Origin: Pseudogracilibacillus sp037072025
GTDB taxonomy: Bacteria; Bacillota; Bacilli; Bacillales; Amphibacillaceae
Length of the DNA: 64,000 bases
Assembly: GCF_037072025.1 (NCBI RefSeq)
Contig: NZ_JAXHDD010000005.1
Location: 1 to 64,000, forward strand
Reading direction: 5' to 3'
The notes beneath the pieces are model-generated. The model did no database searches. It saw nothing but the letters and a program-made list of their open reading frames with translations, and had not been told where the DNA came from. Positions 45,895 through 54,393 of the stretch are shown in pieces; position 1 is the stretch's first letter; every line of letters begins with the position of its first letter. The position numbers were made by a program, and so were the translations under genes.

Positions 45895-46433
45895 TATATA
45901 TGATATATAGTTTTATGGATAAAGGTTCTACTTGACATAAGTAGCAGCGAAAAAATAATGACTTCAAGTGGAAATTAGATTTTTGACAATAATTGGATAA
46001 AGAACTAGCAATGTTTCTAACTAAACTTCTGAAATGTGTAAACTTTAAATGGATAAGGAATATCTCATGAATAATACTATTAGTGCGTGTTCAAAACTCC
46101 CATGTCTTATTAGACACCGCAATGAATGAAAATGGGGGTGTGGCGTTTAATAATTAATTACTTTGTTTATTATAGATACTACAGAGCTTGGTGATCGTAC
46201 ATTTCTATGACGAGCACTTCTACCATAGGAAACAACATTTTCGACGATTAGTATTCCTCGCATTAAGGGATGCCCTGGCGGAGTATCTAGTGGAAGAAAG
46301 TATCCATAATGTCCAGATTTCCATTTTGGTAGTTAATAAGCTCAAGTCCAATCAAAAAAACAGAATGGGGGATAAAAAGCATCATATAACAAATTAATCA
46401 AATGTTTTTTCCAAAAAAAGTAATTTTACTTTT
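45895..46433. other. Gene-poor spacer at mobile-element boundary
   Basis: No confident gene. A 69-codon GTG-started frame (46188-46397) has no recognisable domain and a weak ribosome-binding site. The outer inverted repeat starting at 46082 is the main feature. Confidence 0.4.
46082..46139 (+). repeat. Left outer inverted repeat
   Basis: The segment from TGTTCAAAACTCCCATGTCTT through AGACACCGCA to ATGAAAATGGG recurs, in reverse orientation and with scattered changes, at 48220-48275. It brackets the 2.2-kb region holding the IS110 remnant. The first 15 bases (AGTGCGTGTTCAAAA) also match the left edge of copy A at 39166-39180. Confidence 0.7.
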
Positions 46434-46748
46434 TAGGGAGGATGTTTTTTTGTGTCAAAATTGAGCTTATCTCCCATTTTCGTATAAAAAGGATAAAAAG
46501 GATCAAGTCGGCTAAAAGCGCTGACGTCCTGTTAGCAACGCCGACACTAGCACGTCCTGTGCGTCGGAAGTTCGAGGCGGCACAGTTTCGAGCAGCGGAC
46601 TTTCACAGGATGTGATGACTTTCGTGTTGTCCACAGGACATGGGCGGTTTTAGCAGAAGCTCCCCTATTGCAGTGTCATTTTCACCGGACTTTTTATACG
46701 AAAAAGGAGGAAAAGCCTGATTTTGACACAAAAAAGCACCCTCCCGTA
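46434..46748. repeat. GC-rich dispersed repeat element, copy B, with long inverted arms
   Basis: The core (about 46500-46695) matches copy A at 39.2-39.5 kb. It is enclosed by long inverted arms: GGGAGG, GTGTCAAAAT and TTTTCGTATAAAAAG on the left, and CTTTTTATACGAAAA, ATTTTGACAC and CCTCCC on the right. The arms would form an extended stem of more than 40 bp. The base of the stem differs in sequence from copy A yet is palindromic in both. Confidence 0.8.
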
Positions 46749-46797
46749 AATGGGATTTCCCATTTTTTAAAAAAAGTTGACTATGAATTAATTTGAT

Positions 46798-48028
46798 TTA
46801 TGCTGATTCTATTTCTTGAATATCCACTTCATGGCCTAGGTTTTGTAGTTTTTTGATAAAATAATCTTTCTTCCTTTCTTTATTTGGTAGGTAATTCCAT
46901 CCAAGTTCTTGTTAGGGGGTTTTGGTTTTCAACATCTGGTAAATAATCCTTAATATTAAGTGTGCTAGTGCCATGTTTGCCTTATACGGCCATCGTCGTT
47001 TTACTATGCGATAATAAAAGGAAAGTCTGCTGTCCTTTGTTTTCATTGCGGCCCAGGCTACCTGACACAGTATGGCTTTTAGTCCTTTGTTTCCTTTTGA
47101 GGATTTAAGTGCTCTTTATTTTTCCAGCACTTTCATTGTTACCAGGGCTGAATCTACCCCATGATGATAGATTCCCATCGGAAGGAAATTGTGCCATATC
47201 AATACCTATTTCCGCTAAGATGCCCGCCGCTGCATCTTTCTTGATACCAGGAATGGTCATTAATAAATTCATTTCTTCACGATAGGGGATGACCGATAGA
47301 CTACTTTTGCTTTCTAATTCTTCAATCCGGTTTTCGATGTAAATAAGGTGATCATAATGCATTTGAATTAATTCGCGGTGATGTAGACGAATTCGACTAT
47401 TTAAAGCATCCACGATCTGTGGCACTTTCTTCTTTAGTGTTGTTTTTACCATTGTTCTTATTTGGTCAACTTCCAATACTTCACCATTGATGATAGATCT
47501 CGAGTAATGCACGCCCTGAAACACTAATTACATCGGAAACATACGTGCTAAGTTTTATATTAGCATCTTGCATGATTTTATGGATTCTGTTTTTCTCAGA
47601 CGTTGCATGACCTAATAATTTGCGACGGTAGCGTGTTAAGTCCCGTAAATCTCTAAATGCTACTGGGGGGACAAAACTAGGCTCAATTAGACCAGCATGT
47701 AACAGTTTCGCGATCCAATTCGCATCGGAAACATCAGTTTTTCTACCAGATACATTCTTGATTCGCTGGGCATTGGCAAGTATTAATGTGAAATGACCTT
47801 CAAGAATATTCCAAACTGGTTTCCAAAAAACACCGGTGCTTTCCATCACAACATCTGTTACTTTGTATTCTGCAAGTCAATCTTGTAGTTTAAGTAATTC
47901 TTTGACAGTAGTTCCAAATGTTTTTGTTTCCTTTTTTGGTCTACGGTTTAATGGTCCATATAATACACACGCAACAACGTCTTTTGATGAACATTCAGCC
48001 CTGCAACATGTTCTAAAATAGCATCCAT
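46798..48028 (-). pseudogene. Decayed IS110-family transposase
   Basis: Read on the minus strand, ordered fragments of one IS110 transposase of about 410 codons are visible. The N-terminus is MDAILEHVAGLNVHQ, then VVACVLYGPLNRRPKKETKTFGTTVKELLKL. The central fragment is VMMESTGVFWKPVW...NAQRIKNVSGRKTDVSDANWIAKLL, and IPGIKKDAAAGILAEIG...WGRFSPGNNESAGK is the IS116/IS110 domain. The C-terminus is RRWPYKANMALAHLILR followed by QELGWNYLPNKERKK. At least four lesions break it: a frameshift near 47960, a stop near 47877, a frameshift near 47500, and breaks near 47100 and 46912 (TAT to TAA). It is inactive. Confidence 0.88.
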
Positions 48029-48219
48029 AATTAATCGCATCCTTTGTATATAATGCTAGGTCATACATTCTTAAGCCTGTACTTTTAAACACGTGCTCTT
48101 GACAACAATAGGCGGTGCTCATGAATGTATTACGTCAGTTTTGAATTCGGGTTTAATTTCACCAAAAAAGCGACGACTTTAGACATGCATTAACATGAAT
48201 AATAATATATTGTTCAACC

Positions 48220-48275
48220 CCTGATACCCATTTTCATATAATGCGGTGTCTGGTAAGACATAGTAGGTTTGAACA
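48220..48275 (-). repeat. Right outer inverted repeat
   Basis: The reverse complement reads TGTTCAAACCTACTATGTCTT, AGACACCGCA, ATGAAAATGGG, matching the left repeat at 46082. No target-site duplication is obvious. Confidence 0.7.
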
Positions 48276-48312
48276 TACTTTATTAGATAACGATTAAAAA
48301 GGAGAGAGCATC

Positions 48313-48519
48313 ATGAATGTAGTTCTAGTAGTAAAGGGCATGAATTGTGAAAATTGTGTAAGGTCGGTAACGGGTGCTCTTGAAGGATTATATGGAGTAG
48401 AACATGTTGAAGCTCATCTAGATGCCGGGAAAGTAAACGTACGATATGATCAGTCTGTGATTGATTTAAAAACAATCTGTGACAAAATTGAAGAACAAGG
48501 ATATGATGTCGTTCGTTAA
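48313..48519 (+). CDS. Heavy-metal-associated (CopZ-like) metallochaperone
   Basis: A 68-residue single HMA domain with GMNCENCVRSV, a GMxCxxC metal site, and the ferredoxin-like betaalphabeta-betaalphabeta length of CopZ. ATG 48313 follows AAAGGAGAG. It normally carries Cu(I), but no CopA ATPase or CsoR is next to it, so the partner is elsewhere. Confidence 0.85.
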   Translation: MNVVLVVKGMNCENCVRSVTGALEGLYGVEHVEAHLDAGKVNVRYDQSVIDLKTICDKIEEQGYDVVR

Positions 48520-48673
48520 TAAATCTAAAATGCAATATATTGCACGTAAGAGGTTCGTTTATAAGGTTAAATGAAATAAACAAGTTACTGAGTCGTGTCT
48601 TTATACTTCAAACCCAAATGCAATCACTATAAATGGAATGATATACTAAATGTAGGACTGGAGGGAATTTTTC

Positions 48674-50386
48674 ATGGTTACTGAAATGAAAACGACATCT
48701 TTTAAAGCGGTTACGGAGGAAGAATGGCGGGAGGTTGCTAGTCAATCTTTGCGTGGACTTCCTTTTGAAAAATTGGTTACGAAAACGCTGGAAGGGATCG
48801 ATATTCAACCGCTTTATACGAAAGAAAAGTTTGCGCTAGAAAATGAGTTGCACGACACAATGCTTCAAACTATTCGTGGAGGAATCGAAAGTCCTGATTG
48901 GACGATTGCTCAACAATCTTATGAAACTAATTCCAAACGGTTTTTAGCGGAAGTGAAAGAATCCTTAAATAAAGGAAATGAGGCAATTGTTTATAATGGA
49001 AAACGTCCTGTAATATGGAAAGAAAACGACTTAAAAGAATTATCGAAATTAGTTCAAGTTTACCCATTATATGCTTTTGATGTGGACGAGCAGGACGAAT
49101 TTACAAAACTATTTTCATTTATCGATGGAAAAAATAGAAAAAATGTAAAAGGTATTTTTACTGGAAGTGCAATTTTACCTGAAGGATATCATTTACTTCG
49201 GAGAATTTCTGCTAATACAATTCCTTATCATGAACGTGGTGCTGATAATATCACGGAACTTGCTCTTACACTTGCAATCGCTGCAGAAGAAACACAGAAT
49301 TTTAATTCGTTTACGCAGTTTTTTAATCAATTTTCCGTTCGTTTTGCGATCGACACGCACTTTTTTATGGAGATAGCAAAACTTAGAGCATTTCGTGTTT
49401 TATGGCAAACATTTGCTCAAGCTTACGGAAATGAAAAACCAAACCGGGTGCCGATTGTTTCAGAAGCCTCGTTACGTACATATTCCAAATTAGATCCTTA
49501 TGTGAACTTGCTTCGTGCTGGAAATGAAGCATTTTCCGCTGTGCTAGGTGGAACGGATGTATTAACTATTCATCCACATAATGTGTTAACAAATATATCA
49601 CCAACCTCCGTACGGAATGCACGTAATATTCAGCTCGTTATAAAAGAAGAAACGTTTGTCCAATATGTGCTCGATCCATCGGGTGGTTCGTATTTTATTG
49701 ATACTTTAACTAATGAAATGATTGAAAAAGCATGGGCATATTTTCAAGAAATCGAACGTCTCGGAGGATTATCTGCATATGTTTCAAGTGGAGCATTAGA
49801 TGAAAAATTAGACCAACTGTATCATAAACGAATGAAGCTGGTAAGTCATCGTAAGAAATCTTTAATTGGTACAAATAATTATGCCGATGTAACGGAGACA
49901 GTTCCAGAAGATGTAGGACCAATCGAGGTTGAAAGAAGATTGGCAGAACCATATGAACATTTGAGAATTAACTTCGCAAACAGCCAACCTAAAACAGTCT
50001 TACTCACTTTTGGACAGTTGAAAGATTTTAAAGCCCGTGCGGATTTCGTGACAGGTTTCTTAGCGACCGCAGGAATTAAAACTGAAATGAGTCCAGCTTT
50101 TAACAATGTAGAAGAAGCAATAACATGGATAGAAACGAATGAATTTGATTATGGAATCATTTGCATTCCTCCAAAGGAAACAGAGGCAGTAATGAAAGAG
50201 CTTATCCATGAGTTACCGCAAGGAAAATGGATAGATGTAGCTGGCAAATATGATGAAGAACTGGAAAAGGAATGGAAGCGTGCAAGTATATCTGGCTTTA
50301 TATTTCAAGGGCAAGATCAGTTGGAAAAATTAGAAGAGCTTCAGCAACGTTGGGATAGGAGGCTGAATAAACATGAAGAAGCCTAA
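48674..50386 (+). CDS. mutA: Methylmalonyl-CoA mutase small subunit
   Basis: A 570-residue beta subunit of the adenosylcobalamin-dependent mutase that interconverts (R)-methylmalonyl-CoA and succinyl-CoA. It has the family barrel motifs (LRTYSKLDPYVNLLRAGNEAFSAVLGGTDVLTIHPHN and VLDPSGGSYFIDTLT). As usual for this subunit, the C-terminal domain lacks the DxHxxG cobalamin motif and is structural. AGGACTGGAGGG precedes ATG 48674. It overlaps mutB by 14 nt. Confidence 0.93.
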   Translation: MVTEMKTTSFKAVTEEEWREVASQSLRGLPFEKLVTKTLEGIDIQPLYTKEKFALENELHDTMLQTIRGGIESPDWTIAQQSYETNSKRFLAEVKESLNKGNEAIVYNGKRPVIWKENDLKELSKLVQVYPLYAFDVDEQDEFTKLFSFIDGKNRKNVKGIFTGSAILPEGYHLLRRISANTIPYHERGADNITELALTLAIAAEETQNFNSFTQFFNQFSVRFAIDTHFFMEIAKLRAFRVLWQTFAQAYGNEKPNRVPIVSEASLRTYSKLDPYVNLLRAGNEAFSAVLGGTDVLTIHPHNVLTNISPTSVRNARNIQLVIKEETFVQYVLDPSGGSYFIDTLTNEMIEKAWAYFQEIERLGGLSAYVSSGALDEKLDQLYHKRMKLVSHRKKSLIGTNNYADVTETVPEDVGPIEVERRLAEPYEHLRINFANSQPKTVLLTFGQLKDFKARADFVTGFLATAGIKTEMSPAFNNVEEAITWIETNEFDYGIICIPPKETEAVMKELIHELPQGKWIDVAGKYDEELEKEWKRASISGFIFQGQDQLEKLEELQQRWDRRLNKHEEA

Positions 50387-52523
50387 TTTTAGTAAAATTA
50401 CCCCATTACAAATAGAAAATTCAGCAAATATTACTAAGGAAAAAGCGATAGAAACGAATGAAGGAATAGCCATAAAAAATGTGTATCAAGCAGAAGATGT
50501 AGAAGGGTTAGAACATGTAAACGATTATCCGGGAATTGCACCAAATACGAGAGGTCCATATCCGACGATGTATGTGACTAGACCTTGGACAGTAAGACAG
50601 TATGCGGGCTTTTCAACCGCTGAGGAAAGTAATGCTTTTTACAGACGAAATTTAGCGATGGGACAAAAAGGATTATCTGTAGCGTTTGACTTGGCGACCC
50701 ACCGTGGATATGATTCGGATCATGAACGAGTTCGTGGTGACGTTGGGAAGGCCGGTGTAGCGATAGACTCGGTGGAAGATATGAAAATATTATTTGACGG
50801 TATTCCGCTTGATGAAATGTCTGTTTCGATGACGATGAATGGTGCGGTTTTACCTGTCATGGCATTTTATATTATCGCTGCAGAAGAACAAGGCGTCTCA
50901 CCTGAAAAGCTGGCTGGTACGATTCAAAATGATATTTTAAAAGAATATATGGTCAGGAATACGTATATTTTCCCACCTGAAATGTCGATGAAAATAATTG
51001 CGGATATTTTTGAATATACATCAAAATATATGCCGAAGTTTAATTCGATTTCGATTTCCGGTTACCATATGCAAGAAGCGGGAGCGACGAATGATATTGA
51101 ACTCGCTTATACATTAGCAGATGGGCTAGAATATGTTCGAACTGGGCTGAAAGCTGGCATCGATATTGATTCTTTCGCACCAAGATTATCATTTTTCTGG
51201 GCAATCGGCAAAAATTATTTTATGGAAGTTGCGAAGATGAGAGCAGCTAGGAGAATGTGGGCACAAATGATAAAAACATTTGAACCAAAAAATCCAAAGT
51301 CGCTTGCACTTCGAACGCATTCGCAAACTTCTGGATGGAGTTTAACCGAACAGGATCCATTTAATAACGTAACGAGAACGTTACTTGAGGCGAATGCTGC
51401 GGCGATGGGACATACGCAGAGTCTGCACACAAATGCATTAGACGAAGCGATTGCCCTACCGACTGATTTTTCCGCACGGATTGCACGCAATACACAATTA
51501 TTTTTACAAGAAGAAACGTTAATGACAAATGTTGCGGATCCATGGGGTGGTTCTTATTATGTGGAAACATTAACGGATGAATTAATGAAGAGAGCATGGG
51601 AGCATATTGAAGAAATTGAAGATTTAGGTGGAATGGCAAAAGCGATAGAAACGGGTCTGCCTAAGCTAAAAATTGAAGAAGCAGCTGCGAAAAGGCAAGC
51701 ACAAATCGATTCACAAGCCGAGACGATTATTGGCATGAATAAATATCAGTTGGATGAAGAAGAGCCGATTGACATTTTAGATATCGATAATACAGTTGTC
51801 CGGGAAAAGCAAATTGAACGAATTGAAAAAATGAGAGCAGCCAGGGATGAAGCGAAAGTAGGGAGACTGCTAAATCGATTAACAGAAGCGGCCAGAACTG
51901 GAAATGAAAACTTGTTAGCATGTACAGTTGATGCAGCAAGAGCTAGGGCGACGATTGGCGAAATTAGTGACGCAATCGAAAAAGTATCTGGACGTCACAA
52001 GGCGGTGATTCAATCCGTGAGCGGTGTATACAGTACAAACTTTTCAAATCAAGAAGTAATTGCAGAAGTAAAAAGAATGACGGAAGAATTTTTGGAAAAT
52101 GAAGGACGTAGACCACGAATGTTAGTTGCGAAAATGGGACAAGATGGTCATGATAGAGGAGCTAAAGTTGTTGCTTCATCATACGCAGACCTAGGTTTTG
52201 ATGTGGATATCGGTCCACTTTTCCAAACACCGGCTGAAACAGCTGCACAGGCAGTAGAAAATGATGTTCATGTTGTTGGTGTTAGTTCACTCGCTGCAGG
52301 GCATAGAACGCTTGTACCACAATTAAAAGCGGAACTTCAAAAGCTAGGTCGTGAAGATATTTTAATTATCGTTGGTGGTGTTATCCCAGCTCAAGATTAC
52401 GAACATCTACGTAAAAGTGGAGCAGTTGGAATTTTTGGCCCAGGTACAGTAATCCCTGTGGCTGCACAAAAAATAATTGAAGAAATTTATAAAAGTCTTG
52501 GTTATGAGGAAGTGGAAGAATGA
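50373..52523 (+). CDS. mutB: Methylmalonyl-CoA mutase large (catalytic) subunit
   Basis: A 716-residue catalytic subunit. The N-terminal TIM barrel includes PWTVRQYAGFSTAEESNAFYRRNLAMGQKGLSVAFDLATHRGYD and the later HTNALDEAIALPTDFSARIARNTQL. The C-terminal B12 domain has KMGQDGHDRGAKVVASSYADLGFDVD (DxHxxG, base-off His ligand) and GVSSLAAGH with GGVIPAQD. It needs adenosylcobalamin and links propionyl-CoA breakdown to the TCA cycle. It overlaps mutA and meaB (ATGA). Confidence 0.96.
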   Translation: MKKPNFSKITPLQIENSANITKEKAIETNEGIAIKNVYQAEDVEGLEHVNDYPGIAPNTRGPYPTMYVTRPWTVRQYAGFSTAEESNAFYRRNLAMGQKGLSVAFDLATHRGYDSDHERVRGDVGKAGVAIDSVEDMKILFDGIPLDEMSVSMTMNGAVLPVMAFYIIAAEEQGVSPEKLAGTIQNDILKEYMVRNTYIFPPEMSMKIIADIFEYTSKYMPKFNSISISGYHMQEAGATNDIELAYTLADGLEYVRTGLKAGIDIDSFAPRLSFFWAIGKNYFMEVAKMRAARRMWAQMIKTFEPKNPKSLALRTHSQTSGWSLTEQDPFNNVTRTLLEANAAAMGHTQSLHTNALDEAIALPTDFSARIARNTQLFLQEETLMTNVADPWGGSYYVETLTDELMKRAWEHIEEIEDLGGMAKAIETGLPKLKIEEAAAKRQAQIDSQAETIIGMNKYQLDEEEPIDILDIDNTVVREKQIERIEKMRAARDEAKVGRLLNRLTEAARTGNENLLACTVDAARARATIGEISDAIEKVSGRHKAVIQSVSGVYSTNFSNQEVIAEVKRMTEEFLENEGRRPRMLVAKMGQDGHDRGAKVVASSYADLGFDVDIGPLFQTPAETAAQAVENDVHVVGVSSLAAGHRTLVPQLKAELQKLGREDILIIVGGVIPAQDYEHLRKSGAVGIFGPGTVIPVAAQKIIEEIYKSLGYEEVEE

Positions 52524-53608
52524 CATCAAATAACAAAGACGAAGAAGAGACTGCATTAAACGTCATGGGAGGGATTAAAAGTTCCCATGACGGTATAAAA
52601 CGAACAAAGCGACGCCGGTTTGTGAAGAAAAAAGAAACGGTTCAAATTGATTCATTATATGAAAGGGTAATTAGCGGTTCAATGCTTGACCTTGCACGTG
52701 CGATAACGTTAATTGAAAGTACTCGTCGTGAAGATCAAACACATGCACAAGCACTACTGCAAAAAGCGCTCCCTCATACAGGGAAAAGTATCCGAATTGG
52801 GATAAGTGGGGTCCCGGGAGCTGGAAAAAGTACGTTTATAGAGACGTTTGGTTTAATGTTATGTGAACTAGGCTACAAAGTTGCTGTCCTAGCGATTGAC
52901 CCTAGTTCCTCGGTTACAGGTGGCAGTATTTTGGGGGATAAAACGAGAATGGAAAATTTGTCTAGTCATCCAAATGCTTATATTAGGCCATCTCCAACTT
53001 CCGGAACATTAGGTGGTGTTCATCGGAAAACGAGGGAAACGATGCTATTATGTGAAGCGGCCGGTTATGATGTAATCTTAGTTGAAACAGTTGGAGTTGG
53101 ACAAAGTGAAACTGCGGTCCGGAATATGGTTGACTTTTTCATGTTACTTGCATTAACCGGCGCTGGTGATGATCTTCAAGGTATGAAAAAAGGGATCATG
53201 GAAATAACAGATTTGATCATTGTTCATAAAGCGGATGGTGATAATATGCGGCTAGCGAAACGTACTGTTCGTGAATATAAACAGATTTTGCATTTTCTAC
53301 AGCCGGCAACACCTGGTTGGGAAGCTACTGCAGTTCCTGTTTCGTCGTTAGAAAAAACTGGCCATGATAAAGTGTGGGAAATAATTACTGAATTCAAAAG
53401 TAAAATGGAAAAAAGTAATTACTGGCAAGAAAGAAGACAGGAGCAAACAAAAAGTTGGTTCCATGATACGATCCATGACTATCTTGTTGAACACTTTTTT
53501 AGCAAGAAAGGGAAAAAGGAACAGGTATCGGAGCTTGAGCAGAAAATTGGAGAAGGAAAATTAACGATTGCTTCAGCGTTAGAACAACTATTTAGTAAGA
53601 ATAATTAA
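52520..53608 (+). CDS. meaB: MeaB-type GTPase chaperone of methylmalonyl-CoA mutase
   Basis: A 362-residue G3E-family P-loop GTPase. Walker A is ISGVPGAGKSTFIET. Further motifs are AIDPSSSVTGGSILGDKTRM, ILVETVGVGQSE and the base-recognition VHKADGDN. MeaB protects the mutase and gates cofactor loading. It overlaps mutB by 4 nt, forming one mutAB-meaB unit. Confidence 0.95.
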   Translation: MTSNNKDEEETALNVMGGIKSSHDGIKRTKRRRFVKKKETVQIDSLYERVISGSMLDLARAITLIESTRREDQTHAQALLQKALPHTGKSIRIGISGVPGAGKSTFIETFGLMLCELGYKVAVLAIDPSSSVTGGSILGDKTRMENLSSHPNAYIRPSPTSGTLGGVHRKTRETMLLCEAAGYDVILVETVGVGQSETAVRNMVDFFMLLALTGAGDDLQGMKKGIMEITDLIIVHKADGDNMRLAKRTVREYKQILHFLQPATPGWEATAVPVSSLEKTGHDKVWEIITEFKSKMEKSNYWQERRQEQTKSWFHDTIHDYLVEHFFSKKGKKEQVSELEQKIGEGKLTIASALEQLFSKNN

Positions 53609-53647
53609 ATTACCAAATCGTATATCTAAGTATGGAGGGTGTAACAA

Positions 53648-54217
53648 ATGAAAAAAGTGATGGTTATTGTTTACCCGGAATATGCTGACTTTCAAATTGC
53701 TCATACATTATTCTTGCTTAAAAAATTTGGAGATGTAAAAATGACAACCGCTTCACTTGATGGAAAAGAAGTAGAAAGTATTGGAAGTTTGAAAACAAAG
53801 GCAGACATCTCTTTATCTGAAATTAAAAAAGTAGAGTATGACCTTATTCTTATTCCAGGTGGAGATGGAGTACCACAATTATTAGAAGAAACAGTAATGA
53901 CAGAAACATTAAAACGAGCATATACTTCCAATATCCCCATTGCAACGATATGTGGGGGGGCGGCATTTTTGGCGCAGGCAGGTGTTCTTAAAGAAAAAAG
54001 ATTTACTTGTAAATTAGAGACGTATGAAACGAATCGAAAGCTTTTTAAAGAATCGATATATACGGGCACCCCGTTAGAAAAAGACCAACTTGTCATAACT
54101 GCAAAACCAACTGCTTTTGCCGAGTTAGCGATAGCAGTCGGAGAAATGCTCCATCTTTTTAGAAATAAGAAACAATCGAATACTTTTTATTCGTTTTGTA
54201 AAGGTGAAAATAGTTAA
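53648..54217 (+). CDS. DJ-1/PfpI family protein
   Basis: A 189-residue class I glutamine-amidotransferase-like fold. IPGGDGVPQLLEE and the nucleophile elbow IATICGGAAFLAQAG (Cys) are visible. Members are glyoxalase III, deglycase-like or chaperone proteins. GGAGGG precedes ATG 53648. It follows meaB by 39 nt and may be co-transcribed. Function is not specified by context. Confidence 0.85.
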   Translation: MKKVMVIVYPEYADFQIAHTLFLLKKFGDVKMTTASLDGKEVESIGSLKTKADISLSEIKKVEYDLILIPGGDGVPQLLEETVMTETLKRAYTSNIPIATICGGAAFLAQAGVLKEKRFTCKLETYETNRKLFKESIYTGTPLEKDQLVITAKPTAFAELAIAVGEMLHLFRNKKQSNTFYSFCKGENS

Positions 54218-54230
54218 TTAAGATTAGTAG

Positions 54231-54267
54231 AATCGGGTAGAAATTCAATTAATACTCGATTTTTTTA
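54231..54267 (+). terminator. Terminator before the fad operon
   Basis: AATCGGGTA (54231-54239) pairs with TACTCGATT (54253-54261, one G-T pair), followed by seven T. Confidence 0.75.
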
Positions 54268-54277
54268 TTTTTTCACT

Positions 54278-54314
54278 TGAAAACGTTGCCAAAATAATTT
54301 ATTTAGTCTATGAT
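54278..54314 (+). promoter_or_regulatory. fad promoter with overlapping cre-like site
   Basis: TTGCCA (54286-54291) and TATGAT (54309-54314) are 17 bp apart. A catabolite-responsive element, TGAAAACGTTGCCA (54278-54291), overlaps the -35 and fits the CcpA cre consensus with one deviation. CcpA bound there would repress fatty-acid degradation during sugar growth. Confidence 0.6.
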
Positions 54315-54348
54315 AGTAACAGAAACACTTTTTTTATTTAACCAATAG

Positions 54349-54366
54349 TGAATGAGGGTTCATTCA
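54349..54366. promoter_or_regulatory. FadR-type operator
   Basis: TGAATGAGGGTTCATTCA is a 7-4-7 perfect palindrome (TGAATGA/TCATTCA) matching the B. subtilis FadR box TGAATGAMTANTCATTCA outside the spacer. It lies between the promoter and the fadN start, where binding would block transcription until long-chain acyl-CoA releases FadR. Confidence 0.85.
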
Positions 54367-54393
54367 AACAATGATGTTAGGAGGATTATGTAA

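Noticed and set aside
46188..46397. 69-codon plus-strand frame
   Set aside because: GTG start without a clear ribosome-binding site, no recognisable motif, inside mobile-element debris. Possibly a fragment, not supported as a gene.
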